Shown here: piece after piece, positions 9,015-21,289 of the stretch
Numbering within the stretch: the stretch's first letter is position 1
How the letters are laid out: each line of letters opens with the position of its first letter
Program-made: the position numbers and the translations under genes
Assembly: GCF_036711975.1 (NCBI RefSeq)
Contig: NC_091976.1
Coordinates: 5,704,001-5,768,000, forward strand
Direction: 5' to 3'
Source of the DNA: Onthophagus taurus
Lineage: Eukaryota; Arthropoda; Insecta; Coleoptera; Scarabaeidae
DNA: 64,000 bases
The notes under the pieces: generated by a model
Database searches by the model: none
Seen by the model: only the letters and a program-made list of their open reading frames with translations
What the model was told of the DNA's origin: nothing

Positions 9015-10440
9015 AAGTAAGTCCGCTTTCTGGAGACGAAGCATTGTCGCTGTTTGTAGAAGCTAAGTTAACAAAATTTCAGTATAATGTAATGAGAAAT
9101 ACAGCAAAAAGTCATAATTGAAATCTCTATCCCAATTATGAATCTATCTATCACAATAAATGAAGAAAAAGCGGAAGTACCTCTCCAAAATTTATTGGAT
9201 CACACGAGTTTAAGATTGTTTGAATCTTTAAGGCTCGTTTTTAATGGACTGTTACCTAAAAACCGTAACAATCTTCATTTGATAACAAAATGGGGGTTTG
9301 ATGGTAGTTCTGGGATGAGCCAATATAAACAGAAATTTTCTGATACTAATATTTCGGATGCTAATGTGCTTTTGTCATCTTTGGTGCCTATTCAATTAAC
9401 AAATGGAAATCGTTCCTCAAAAAAAAACTAAAGTCATTTGGCAAAATCCCAGACCATCCTCTACCCGATTTTGTAGATCTATCCGCATACAATTTAGCCA
9501 CGAAACAACAGAACTTTCTGTGTTGGAAAAGAAACACATCGAAAATCAAATTAGAAATTTGCATTCAACAAAAATAAGTTTTGAAACTTCCAATATAGCG
9601 ATTCAACACAATCTTTATTTTACTATGATAGATAGTAAAGTATGCAATGCCATTAATGCCGTTAAGTGCTAAAGTCAAAAGTTATAGATGAATCTAGATA
9701 TCAGCAGTTCGGTTTGTCGTCGTTACATGCTTGGATCCGCTTTTTGAATGTTTACTTCATCTTTCCTACAAATTGAACATTCAGCAGTGGCAAGCTCGGG
9801 GCAAAGAAAACCAAGAAAAAGTTGCAAGTAATAAGAAGCGAATCCAAGAATTATTTCATAAAGAACTGGGGCTTTTAGTGGACTGGCCAAAGCCAGGGTT
9901 TGGCAGCACAAATAACAGCAATACTGCTAGATAGTTTTTTGAAAACGCTGCCACATCATCAAAAATTACTGGCATTGACGAAGAGCTAATAACTAGATTC
10001 AGAACAATTTTGTTAACTATATCTAGCGGTTACCATTTAAAAATAGATTTGTTTCAAAAGTACTGTATTGATACCACTGAAAAATTTGTGAAATTGTACT
10101 CTTGGTATAAAATGCCAACCACTGTACACAAAATTTTAATTAATAGTACCGATATAATGAAATATTTCTTTGTACCTATTGGGCAACATGGCGAAGCAGC
10201 CCAAGAATCGAGGAGTAAGGATATTAAAAGGTATAGAGAATTTAATCCAAGAAAATTTTCCAGAGAAAAAAATATGGAAGATGTGTTCCACAACCTACTG
10301 ATCTCTCATCTGATCCACTCATCACTAACATGAGAAAACTTGGTGCAAAAAAGACAAAAAAATATCCAAACCAAGTTTTACAGCTTTTAGATGAACCTTC
10401 AGTAGATACATGTGACAATGAGGAGGATGAACCTTTGTGT
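9015..10440 (+). pseudogene. Transib-type transposase remnant (RAG1-related DDE family)
   Basis: Broken frames together follow the Transib order: SGDEALSLFVEAKLTKFQYN; KWGFDGSSGMSQYKQKF (first catalytic Asp region); VIWQNPRPSSTRFCR; LYFTMIDSKVCNAINAV (second Asp region); ELGLLVDWPKPGFGSTN; ITGIDEELITRF; WYKMPTTVHKILI; and PIGQHGEAAQESRSKDIKRYR (Glu region). Transib transposases make hairpins and coding joins and are the relatives of vertebrate RAG1. Several frameshifts and stops inactivate this copy. Terminal repeats starting CACWATG were not found, so the element ends are unknown. Confidence 0.8.
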
Positions 10441-11200
10441 TTGGCTTTTATAATATTGTTTACAATGTTTATAATTAAATATTTCTGTTTATGTTAATGT
10501 ATATGTTCTTATAAGTACGAAGGCTTTCACGGCCGGTGTTTTATTTTTATTTATTTATTTACGCTCACGGGACACCGCACAGGACAAACCCAATTCAAGC
10601 TGTGCCACTAAAAAAATACAATAAGAAAGAAAAAAAGGACACAAAAAAACTTAAATCAGTATCTCAAATTGCATAAGTAATTTAACAAAAATAACAGAAA
10701 AAAAAAAGAAAAAAACCGAGGTATCTAACAATCAGCACGTGAAAGGACAAGAACTAATTGTAAGTATAAATCAATCTATATAAATTAATCTATATACGGC
10801 ATGTTCCCAACAGCAGCAAGGGTCGCTCTTTTAAAGGAGATTAAGGAATCATACGCAAATATATCAATGGCAAGACGGTCAGCAGAGCGAGCAGAGCGCA
10901 GCAATGGCGAATGCTGATAGGAGTTAGTGCGCGGAGTTGTAGTAAAGAACAGAAAATCAAAACGAAGCGATCTGGGCGGGACGTGGAAGTTAATCAGTGA
11001 TGTAAGCGAGGATGATTTATAAATATTATGAATTATTTTATACAAAAGTATTATATCATTAGCAAGTCGCCGTTGGCCGAGTCGTAACAAGTGGAAAGAT
11101 TGGCACGTCGAGTTGTAGTCAGCATAGGTAGTATGAGATTTCCAGCATAAAAAACGAACGAATCTCTTTTGGACACGCTCTAGTCGTTCCACAAATATAT

Positions 11201-14200
11201 CGTCTGTGAAGTTCTAATACCTTGTAACCCTAAAAGCATTTTTTTTCAGTAGACATAAAAGACGTTTTATATTAAACTGGGAAAGTATTTGTTTGTTTGT
11301 TTTGAAACTGTCAGTTACACAAGGGCTTAGATACAAACATATGATTTTTAATTTTTTAGTAAATATTGTATATTAAAATTTGCAGTGGCTTACGAGTGAT
11401 TAGCTTTAGATTTTTGTCAAATTTGTGGGTTAGGATATATTATATTATTTTTACAGAAATAAAACACTATTTAGGAAAAACTACTTTTATTACGAATCAA
11501 TAAATTCTCTAAAAAATTTTACTCTGAATCATGTTTTAAGCTGTCATAAAAACTATGACAGTCAGTAGGTATTACTGACTTTAACAGCTGCAAATGTTGC
11601 CATTTTTGAAATTTTATTTTTCGTTTCTACCATTTGAGAAACAGGTTTTTGTCGTTGTGGAAGTTCTCGCCATTCATCATCAAAATCCAATTTGTAATAA
11701 ATGTTTCCATTCGGCAAATATTGGAGAGCTCTAATATCGGTGACCACAGGATCATTTGTGACCTTAAAGGGAAAATGACAGGCAGTTATAAAGAATGTTT
11801 CATAGTATTACTAATTTTTACCTTTCCAGGTCTAATAGATGCATATCTTTGATATTTCTTGATTGAGTAATCTTTAAAATTAAAATATTGCATACATTTA
11901 ACTTCATATGGAAAGGGCTTCATTCTTGCTTCCTTTGTTATTCGTAGATAATCACTAGGTAAATGAATGTCTCGTCCTTTTAATTTCCTTTCGATGCAGC
12001 TGTGAACTGAGTCGCATTCCATTTGTGTGTGTCCAACTTCGAGAAATTTTTGAATAATTTCTATGTTATTATTTACAGAATAGTTTAATAATGCATTTGC
12101 TATAATATTATTTCTATTTTGGTAAGTACATCCATCACTGTAAATTATAATTGGTCCAGATTTATTCTGACAGTTTGTTGTTAGGTATTCCATAATGCAA
12201 GAAGCAAAAGTCATATCTGCTTCAGTTTCACTAAACCAAAAACACTTTGCCTCATGCGTTACTACATTATAAACTGTAAAATTGTGGCAACACAGTTTTA
12301 ACTTAAAAAATATTGTGCTGGCTTGGACATACGGACACACTTTTACAGCTTGTAAATTCATTGTTAAAACCCGACCTTTTTTGTTCATTTTTGCTTCTTC
12401 CTTATCTCTCTTTTTTTCTTCACGAGCCCTTTCTTTTTTACATCTGTGCGTATTCCATTCTTTGTCTGATAATTGACCAACTTCATGTTTTGTGCACAAA
12501 TCACATTTATCCTTTTTAATGGGGTGAATTGACAAGTTCATAGAATAAAACATTTTGCTAAAAATTGTTCTCGACAGGGTTACTTTGTTTTCTTCTTTGC
12601 ACTTAATTTCGTATAACTTAAATAATTGATTTAGGCTCCGGATTAAAGTTTCTAAATACAATTTACTTGAATTTGAACGTCCATAATGTGAAGGCAACTT
12701 TGGTAAACAATCAAAAAATTCTTTTAGTAACCTCTTATCTTCCACTTTGTCCTGTCGAGTGGTTCGTTTGTTTGATTTGTAGGTCAAATCGAAGCTAGAA
12801 GTCATACCGTAACATCCCTTTTGGACCCAATCATGAACGGAATATTCACCTATAGCAAGTATTTGAAGAAACATTTGTTTACAAACTTGCACTTTGTTCA
12901 TATTTATTGTGAGAAAATATTTTAAGGAATATTTTCGCCTACTGTCAAAGCTTTTAGTATACGTTTTTTTTGTGACAGTTTTTTCTATGTGATTGATTAC
13001 AAACACTTTTCGTTGATCCCAATTCATTTCACTCCAGAATTTCGTAAATATGGCATTGCGCTGAACGTCATTAATTTCTGAACAATTCCTGGATTTTACT
13101 TTAAGGCACTCTTTTGATTTGCAAGAAGAACCCATTTTTCTTGCTTCTTTTGGAACATTCTGTTTTACTTTACCTTCTTTAGTTCTGCTGTACCCCATGT
13201 ACGCTTTTCCTTCCATTCGGCTCCTTTTTGCAGAATTTTTTGCCCATTTATCAGGTTGAGCAGTAATACTTCTTTTCCTTCCTTCCGTTATATTGCCATG
13301 ATTGATATCATTTTCTGTTAATGTCTCATCCTGTTTTGTTTTTTCATCTTTTTCAGCATTATTTTCTTGCTCTTCGTCGCTATCTGATGTACCATTTTCC
13401 TTTTTAGGTTCGTAGTCATCGTCATTAAAATCATTGTTAACACATTCTTCGTCTTTTCGTGCATCTAGCTCCAACATTTGAACATCTCTTAAATCCTCAA
13501 TTATAATATTTTCAACAGGTTGCAGATGGCTTATATCTTTCAGCTCCTCTAGCTTCAAATTCGTAATTACATTCAAATTAATTAAAACGCAAACAATGAT
13601 AGCATAGTAATGCAAAATAAATAAGTGCAAATATTTTTTGTTAAATATAATAGACTTCGTTATTAATGTTATTAGACATAATAATTTAATATACTTACCG
13701 TAACTATTTCCATCACTCAGTAAATTTATAGATATCAAGTACTAGTTTAAACACACTTTTGACACAGAAATCCACACCAATATCAATTATTTTAATAAAA
13801 CAATAACATTAGTTATAGCGGACACAGCCTACTACAACATTACTTTATTTTAACAATGCCTACTTTTTAATTATTTTTAAATCAAATTACCAAAATTGTT
13901 TCTGTAAACAATATTTATTCATTTTTTATTGATTCAATTAAAAAACAACATAAAAAACAATGTATTTTTAAAAAAACACTATTTACAGTATTACAAATCG
14001 ATTATTGTTTAAATAAATACCTTGTATACCACAGTTTGACTTATACCAAATGTTGCTTACGAGGTATTCAAATTTTCATTGCGGTATACGAGGTATTATT
14101 GTTTTCTTGTTGAGGTGCATTTGGGATACGTGATGAAAGAAATCCCTTTTATCTAAGTAAATGCGTATTTGTGGATTACTAGGTGTTACTAGTACTATGT

Positions 14201-14282
14201 ATAATTCTGTAGATTTCATAAAAATATAATAACACAATTTTGGATTTTTTGTGGGTTACAAGGCATTAGAATTTCACAGACG
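11201..14282 (-). mobile_element. DNA transposon element A, 3082 bp, ATAT duplication
   Basis: The ends are inverted: CGTCTGTGAAGTTCTAATAC on the left and, read inward from the right, CGTCTGTGAAATTCTAATGC, each followed by CTTGTAACCC. ATAT occurs directly outside both ends (11197-11200 and 14283-14286). Excision restores the reading frame of the host LINE. The 4 bp duplication and the CGTC start are shared with element B at 41041. It encodes one transposase-like gene on the minus strand. Confidence 0.85.
11562..13700 (-). CDS. Element A transposase-like protein (DUF7869-like), two exons visible
   Basis: A long exon ends at 11822 (RPGK). A 59 bp GT-AG intron (11763-11821) joins it to a last exon ending at 11562 (VTNDPVVTDIRAL and onward), matching the uninterrupted element B protein. 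Order: acidic N-terminus with DDDYEP; basic region; CDLC zinc-type pair; KKERAREEKKRDKEEA helix; LTMNLQ; IIYSDGCTYQNRNN; GHTQMECDSVHSCIE. In B and C the LTMNLQ position is D-L-Q, so here a likely catalytic aspartate is replaced by Asn. The N-terminal exon boundary is uncertain: a GTAAGT donor sits at about 13699, and the frame upstream of about 13600 may be intron. The role as a transposase is inferred from the terminal repeats. Confidence 0.7.
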
Positions 14283-16779
14283 ATATTATATTGTGGATTC
14301 CATACAACAGTGCAATAATTCAAAATGTTAAATACATACGTATAATAGAGAGTCATTAATGAATTAGTGTCGGTAAAATCAGCAGCCGATCTCATGACGA
14401 AACCAAGCACGAAAAGCCTTGCTAACCACCGAATCGACGTGCTCACTGAATAATAGCTTACTATCAAACGTCACGCCCAAATCTTTTATAGAAGTAACCC
14501 TGTTCAACAACTTCCCTCCAATGATGTAGTCAAAGCGTATGGGACCAGGCTTTTTTGTAAAAGTAATTGTAAAGCATTTACTATAATTCATGGTGATGAA
14601 GTTTGTGCAACAATATTGAGCAAGTTCGTATAGATCACGCTGAAGAGCAGAACAATCTCTAGGATTTGACACGCGGCAGAAGATTTTTAGATCATCTGCA
14701 TACATTAAACAGTTAGCGTGTTTAAAACACTTAAATATGTCATTAATATAAATATTAAAAAGCAGAGGTCCAAGAATGCTTCCCTGAGGTACGCCGGATG
14801 AGACTGACACCGTCTGCGAGGAAAAACCTCTAACTGTAACCGACTGCGTTCTATCAGCCAAGTAGGAAGCAAGCCACTGTTGAATGCTGTAGGGTAAACC
14901 AACATGTTCAATTTTTTGTAGTAAGAGCCGATGATCAACTTTATCAAAAGCTTTACTAAAATCAGTATAAACAGAGTCCACCTGACAGTTGTCATCGAAA
15001 GAATGCAAAATGTAATTAGTATATTCGAGAAGATTGGTCTCTACCGAACGATCAGCAAAAAAACCGTGTTGTCGAGGGTCCAAAACATTTTTTACAGTGT
15101 AAAAAATAGGCTTGTAAATTAAGCTCTCAAGGACCTTGCCAAAAATGGGCAACAAAGAAATTGGTCTGTAGTGTTCGACCAAGCTTCTACAGCCAGATTT
15201 AAAAATAGGCACCACAGAGGCCCGCTTCCAGACTAGCGGAAAGACACAGTCTTTCAGAGATCTATTGAACAGGATTGATAACGGTTCACTAAGACATTCA
15301 CAACAATTTTTTATTATAATAGGAGGTATACCGTCACCACCTGGCCCTCCGGAGGGGTTAACGGCTCTAAGAGCTTTCAAGATCTCAACCTGCTCAAATT
15401 GTAGAGACAGGTCGCAAAAACGTGGGCTACCACAACGGGAGCCATTGCTGGTGCTCGAGGTCCGCGAAGCATTAAATACTGAGCCGAAGTAACGAGAAAA
15501 AAGGTCGCAGATATGTGCACCATCGGTAGCAGTGACACCGTCAAACGCAACCTCTTCAGGCAAGTCACTTGTCGCGCGCTTAGCTCTAACAAATGACCAA
15601 AACCTTTTGGGATCATGCCGTATACTGCTCTCCGCACTGACAATAAAATTGCGATAATCACGATCGATAAGGAACTTTGAGCGACCCCTCAAAAGGGAAA
15701 AAGTTAAATAGTCGAGGCGATTTCTATACCGCTTCCACTTCTTGTGCATCTTACGTTTTTCACGAATTACTTTTATAGTATCTTTTGAGAACCAGTACGG
15801 AAAACCGAGTACGAAGACTCGTTTGCGCGGTACGAAAAGTTTAAAAGCGTCAGATAGCATTTCGTAAAAATAAGTGGCAGCCTCGTCCACGGTTCCATCG
15901 CTCAGACGATCCCGCCAGGGCACCTCATTTAAGTACAAAGTGATTTGACCAAATGATGCCTTTTTAAAATTATATATTGGTTCACTACAGTGGGATAAAT
16001 TTCTAGGAATTAAGAATTTGTATGATATATCTAGCGTAGTATGAGCACGGTCCTCCGGCACCAAAGCATGATCACCCAAATCAACCTCGCAATTAAATAC
16101 ATTACAGGAAAAGACAAGATCAAGAACGTTACCAAAGTCATTACAATGATGATTTAATTGGGATAAACCAGTCAAGGAGACGGAGTCCAAGAACTCTGTA
16201 GCTCTTGCAGAAGTTGACCTGGACGGGACACAGTAGCGGCGGACGGGGTCAAAAGACCACCCGATTTCCGGGATATTGAAATCACCACAAATGAGAAAAC
16301 CATCATTGGGGTGTCGCTCAATTACATCAATTAAAGACCTGGAAAATCGCGAGAGTGCAACATTGTCACATGGCGGAATATAAACACAGCATATGTTAAG
16401 CACTAAAGAGCCATTAGACAACGCATCACACACTGCTTCAAGGTCCGCGAACAAACCCGGTCGTTCCGCACTGGAGATCATTTTCGACACAGCCAACAAC
16501 ACACCACCTCCACCACGCCGAGCACCCGAATCATCATTAATGTGTCGGTCACGCCTGTAAGTCACATATGAATCGGGAAAATACTCTGCAAATTCAATTC
16601 CGGGACAAAGCCAGGTCTCCGTAAGGCAGACAACATCCAAATCCGCACTCAGTAGATTTGTATAGAAAATAGTACCTTTACTGCGTAAGCCGCGTACGTT
16701 TTGATAGTAGAGGGAGATGAATTTATTAGACGCCATTGCGAGTTAGCAGATATCTAAGTTTGCCTATACATGAAGAGAA

Positions 16780-17030
16780 CTACTGTAGTTTGCGCAAGTC
16801 TCCGTCGGAATTAATCTGGATAACACGGCTACTGTCGTTTTTACGGACAAGAATTTTACAATTGCGCGTCCAGACATATTTATAACCGTCCGTTTTCTTT
16901 AGCCGTCGCCCTAGCGACCAAAAACCAGGACGGGAACCCTTGGGAAGGGAGCGCTTCTTGGCAATGGCAGCGGCGAAAAAAGAATCGCGTTTGGTACGAT
17001 TGCAGAAACGCACGACGATGTTCTTGTGTT
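16780..17030 (-). pseudogene. C-terminal fragment of LINE ORF1
   Basis: The segment ends TDGYKYVWTRNCKILVRKND, then SSRVIQINSDGDLRKLQ, the same C-terminal domain found at 51100-51232. It resembles the FP-like C-terminal domain of ORF1 proteins that also carry a PHD finger. Its stop lies about 44 bp upstream of the ORF2 ATG at 16736, the usual spacing of the two ORFs. The N-terminus is missing because the element is 5' truncated. Confidence 0.65.
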
Positions 17031-17230
17031 AATTAAACTAAAACTAGAACTAACACTAGATCTAGAACTAGAAACATTCGGGTTATGCCATGCCTTTTTT
17101 TGAAAAAATGTTTGACGTTTCGGATGCCATGTTGCAATCTTCTTCAGAAACAAGTTCGATGTGAAAACGCACGGCTTAACCCAAAAGTTTCTAGTTCTAG
17201 GTCTAGTGTTAGTTCTAGTGATAGTGCTAG
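17031..17230. repeat. Foldback with CTAGTTCTAG-type inverted arms and a hammerhead-like core
   Basis: Left arm 17034-17078 (ctaaaactagaactaacac onward) and right arm 17185-17230 (gtttctagttctaggtctag onward) are imperfect inverted copies built of a CTAGTTCTAGT-like unit. In the centre the minus strand reads CTGAAGAAG, a short helix, then CCGAAACGTC, the same layout as the hammerhead-like motifs at 8 kb but without a usable helix III loop. It directly abuts the truncated 5' end of the LINE. Confidence 0.55.
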
Positions 17231-17868
17231 TGTTAGTGTAATAATCTAGAAATAATTCTATTAATTAATTGGTTATTAATTATTATGAGTGTCGATTTAA
17301 GTTAAGAGTAATTTGAGACAGGAAATTCGATGTGAGGAAATGGATAGACGGAACATGATACAGTTCGATTGTTAAGCAATCGATAATGTCGGAATAATGG
17401 CGACGTCCATCCGTCGATGCTGCTTACGCTGCTAAACTAATCAGGATAAATCGCGAGCAATAACCCTAGACTTAATAGGGGGAAATGCTGCTAAGTTTCA
17501 TTGGTTAAAGTTTAGGAACCAAAAACCAATGAAAATTATTAAAAAGTTTAGAAGCGTAAGTGACTAAAAAATTGATAGACAGTTCGTGCGGGATTTTAAG
17601 AGTGATCGCTTGGCTCTCCTTTAGGATTCCGATTTGGCCAGGACCTTTCGTCCAGATGATCTTTCTAAGTTTCCCTGGGTGAGTCTATCCATTTGCTTAC
17701 AGACGGTATGGCCCTGTCTCAGTAAAGATGATGTTCTAGAGTTTTAGTTGGTTTTATATTTTGTTTTCTTTTTCTTAATTTTTTCAATATAGTTATGTTA
17801 GTAATTTACTTCAGTATGTTTTTTTTTGTTTTTGTAATATTTTTTTTATTAATCCTAACTCCCTTTAA
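17231..17868. other. Noncoding target sequence of the RNase H LINE (continues at 20885-21289)
   Basis: No ORF. The two parts join across the LINE target duplication AACTCCCTTTAA. The right part contains gacgcctccatggggaagc with a hairpin-forming gcgtc partner and a CAATAAAAATTTTGATAACG ending, features of a retroelement 3' UTR. A 13 bp inverted pair (AATGGATAGAC near 17340 and GTCTATCCATT near 17685) was also seen. Family not recognised. Confidence 0.35.
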
Positions 17869-20800
17869 CTGATTGGTGCTCTTTTTGTAGACACATCAGC
17901 GAAGAGGTTGATGAAATCAAAACAAAGATTGAAAGCAGAGAGGATCTCGAAATAGCCTCTTTTCAACTAAACAATCTCATACATAGTGCGTATGAATCAA
18001 GCTGTCCAATAAAACACAAAAGAGCACAATCCAATGTGCCTTGGTGGAATAAGGACCTTGAAAACCAGCGAGTCATGGTTAGAAGACTATATAATAAAGT
18101 CAGGAATTCCAAACTCGAGCAAACATGGGATCTCTATAGAAAAGCCCTAACGGAATATAACTTGGCTATCCGCAAAGCCAAAAGAAAAACCTGGCGCAGC
18201 TTCTGTGAAGGCATAGACAATACGCCTACAGTTGCTCGTCTGCATAAGATCTTGGCAAAAGATCACAACACTGATCTAGGCCACCTATGCAAACAAGATG
18301 GTAAATATACAGAGGATGCTAAGGAATCGTTGGAGCTCCTACTGAGTACACACTTTCCTTCCTCAAAAGTCTGCCCCCATGCAGATGCCGACCCTGAAGT
18401 AATGGACATAACCCGTCCATCAGGTAGGGTTCGCAGCACAGCTGGGAATATTTTCACACCCAACAGAGTAAGGTGGGCTATCTCGAATTTCAAGCCCCTA
18501 AAATCGCCTGGAAGAGACGGAATACTGCCTATCTTTCTGCAAAAAGGCTTAGAAGACCTTCTCCCAATAATAATATCCCTATATATAGCTAGCTACAGCT
18601 TTAGCTATATACCCACTCTATGGAGGAAAGTAAAGGTGGTCTTCATACCTAAAGGTGGTAGGCGTTCAAACGCGGACCCCAAGGCGTACAGATCAATTAG
18701 CCTAACTTCATTTCTCCTCAAAGGGATGGAAAAGGTGCTTGTCACAAATCCACTCCACCCTAGCCAACATGCTTACCAGAAAGCAAAATCAACAATTACC
18801 GCTCTCCATGCTTTGACTAGCACCTTAGCGGAGGCAATTGCAACCAAAGAGATAGCCCTTTGTGCTTTCATAGATATAGAGGGTGCGTTTGATAACATCT
18901 CATATGAATCCATAGAGAAGGCTCTAAACGTAAAAGACATACATCCGTCGACGACAATCAAGTGGTGTATAGCCATGTTGAAAAGTCGGCAGATCACAGC
19001 CAGTCTGGGAGGCGAGTCGCTGACTATAAAGGCGCTAAGAGGATGTCCCCAAGGGGGAGTGTTATCACCTCTATTATGGTGCCTGGTAGTTGATGACTTG
19101 ATGAACACCCTAACTAAAAACGAATTTAAGATACAAGGGTATGCTGATGACCTGGTAATCACAACCCGAGGTAAATATAATTCAATCATAACTCAGCTAA
19201 TGCAGAAAGCCCTACTACTCACCAGTACTTGGTGCAGAAGCAATGGGCCTAGCATTAATCCCAATAAAATCGAAATAGTCCCTTTCACTCGGAGAAGGAA
19301 GCTACAAATAAAAGCACCCTCCATTGAACGCAGAACTAACCTAAACTATTAAACTATTAACCTCAAAACAGAAACTAAATACCTAGGGGTAATACTTGAC
19401 AGTAAACGAAACTGGAACTCACACTTAGATAAGGTGAGGAAAAAAGCCATCATGGCAAACCAGATCTGCCGCAGGCTCCTAGGAAGGAACTGGGGTCTCA
19501 AACCACGAATGGCTTATTGGGCCTACGTAGCAATAATCAGACCCATGGTCGCCTACGCCTCATTGGTTTGGTGGCCAAAAACAAAACATAAGACAGCTCA
19601 ACAACAGCTGGCACAAATCCAGCGGTTAGCATGTCTTAACATAACGGGTGCAATGAGATCCTGTCCGACGGCTGCTTTGGAAGCCCTACTCGGTCTCACA
19701 CCGCTCCACATATATATACAAAAGGAGGCAGCCTTAAGTGCCTTATCACTGAAAACAGTTTCTTCACTCAAGTTGATGCAGGGTAACCTCAGAGGACACC
19801 TCGAGATCCTCAAGGACCCATGTCTAAATCACCTGATTGAAATTAAAACGGACCTAATACCGACGGAATACAATTTCAACCAGCCGTATAAGGTCATATT
19901 TAGTAGCAGGGATGATTGGGCGAAGGGAGGGCCTCAACTAAAAAGAGGAGCCCTAGCCTGGTACACCGATGCTTCAAAGACAGTAAGATCTGGAGTAGGC
20001 ATGGCCATCAGTGGACCAAATAGCCACATCAAACTGCCCCTCAGCTCGGACTTAACAATTTTCCAAGCAGAAGTTCTTGCTATAAACTTCTGCACCGCTT
20101 TGAACCTACAGAAGGGACAAAAAGGTGCATCCATAAACATTTTCACAGACAGTCGGGCCGCCTTAAAGGCAATTCAGGCCTACACGTGTGGCTCCGCACT
20201 GATCAGAGAGTGTACCAACAACTTCAGAGAACTCGCTAGGGGCAATGATGTTACCCTATGGTGGGTTCCAGGTCACAGCAACATTGAGGGCAATGAGAAG
20301 GCCGACAAGCTGGCCAAAGAGGCAGCAAACACGCCCTTCATTGGACCCCAATCTGGAAGTGGACTACAAAAAAGCCACCTAAAACAAATAATCAACAACT
20401 GGGAGGCTTCAAAGATAGCCTTACGCTGGAAAGAACTTCCAGGTCACAGACAAGCGAAGAGTATGATAACTCCGTCGCAAAACAAAACCAAAGAGGTTTT
20501 ATGCCTCAGCAAAGGGGATCTAAGAACGCTTTCAGGCTACCTAACCGGCCATGTGCCCCTAGAATAACACCTCTTCCACATTGGACAAGCTGAGGATCAA
20601 ACTTGTCGACTATGCAACGACGAGTCAGAAACTGCTGAACATATACTGTGCAATTGCGTCGCCAGAGGCCGTCTAAGGCACAACGTCTTCGGTAAAACTC
20701 CCCTGTTACCTACCGACATAAGGGTTCAAGACCTCAGGACAATACTAAGGTTCATTAAGGACCTACATTTGCCCTAAACCTTTGGAGGGATAAAGTTACA

Positions 20801-20872
20801 ATAGATCTTATAGGTCGCGGTAACGAGAGGGGCCGCTCTCCTCAGCCCGGCAGCAATAATAATAATAATAAT
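17869..20872 (+). mobile_element. LINE with RNase H domain, 12 bp target duplication
   Basis: The element is bounded by direct copies of AACTCCCTTTAA at 17857-17868 and 20873-20884. It ends in an (AAT)n tail at about 20853-20872. It is 5' truncated, lacks the endonuclease, and keeps the RT, RNase H and C-terminal cysteine motif. The domain order fits the I/LOA/R1 group of LINEs. Confidence 0.85.
17891..20777 (+). pseudogene. LINE ORF2: RT, RNase H and CCHC-like motif (I/LOA group)
   Basis: Reading starts in the linker (HISEEVDEIKTKIE). RT blocks follow: KPLKSPGRDGILPIFLQ, VKVVFIPKGGR, CAFIDIEGAFDNISYESIEK, RGCPQGGVLSPLLWCLVVDD and IQGYADDLVI. A small tandem duplication (ctattaaactattaa near 19347) shifts the frame before TKYLGVILDSKRNW. 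RNase H is clear: WYTDASK (D), FQAEVLAI (E), IFTDSRAALKA (D) and WWVPGHSNIEGNEKADKLAK. An in-frame TAA at 20565 precedes the C-terminal TCRLCNDESETAEHILCNC knuckle. A few residues are missing in the RT fingers after KGMEKV. Two disabling lesions make it inactive. Confidence 0.85.
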
Positions 20873-21289
20873 AACTCCCTTTAAAAGGGGACGCCTCCAT
20901 GGGGAAGCAGCGTCGGCAGTATTCATATTGACTAATTTAAATTTTTAGTTTTTGTTTTCATTTAAATTTTTGTTTTCAATAAAAATTTTGATAACGACTT
21001 CTGGTCACTTCCCCACCCACGTCCATTTATCCTGGCTGGTGATAGACAGAGCCTTGGTCCAATGTTGGATCCAAGATGGCTGGGATAAGGTTAAGAAATG
21101 TAAATTAAAAATTGTTTAATTACTCTTGAATAAATTACAGTTGCTATTTCTACCAGACTAGACCAAAACATATTAAAATAAAACCACAACATTTGTAAAC
21201 AGTATTTTATTTAATTCTTAATAATTGGTACAATTAAAATTACAAGGAATGAAAATGAACACGAGTAACATTGACGATTTGAGTACAAT

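Larger units (their letters stand above)
10785..16736 (-). pseudogene. LINE ORF2: APE endonuclease and reverse transcriptase, split by element A
   Basis: From the true ATG at 16736 (MASNKFISLYYQNVRGLRSK) a 785-residue frame encodes an apurinic-type endonuclease: LTETWL, GGGGVLLAVS, and ICGDFNIPEIGW with its Asp-Asn pair. A reverse transcriptase follows: YRPISLLPIFGKVLE, YTDFSKAFDKVDHRLL, SSGVPQGSILGPLLF and CLMYADDLKIFC. A frameshift near 14400 moves the reading into SAADFTDTNSLMTLYYTYVFNILNYCTVVWNPQYN. There element A interrupts the gene. At 11200 the reading resumes (FVERLERVQKRFVRFL) and ends at 10785. Removing the insertion and one ATAT copy restores NPQYN-IFVERLERVQ exactly. Endonuclease and RT together drive target-primed reverse transcription. 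Confidence 0.85.
10546..17030 (-). mobile_element. CR1/Jockey-like LINE, interrupted by DNA element A
   Basis: The minus-strand order is the ORF1 C-terminus (17030-16780), ORF2 with endonuclease and RT (16736-14286), an insertion of 3.1 kb (11201-14282), then the ORF2 C-terminus (11200-10785) and a 3' UTR ending in a (TAAA)n tail at about 10540-10560. Fragments of related LINEs occur at 3246, 24991 and 50150. The 5' end is truncated inside ORF1. Confidence 0.85.

Noticed and set aside
10516-10545. Regulatory site from the GC-rich ggctttcacggccggtg string
   Set aside because: It occurs at the junction beside a LINE tail with no gene nearby, and nothing else supports a function.
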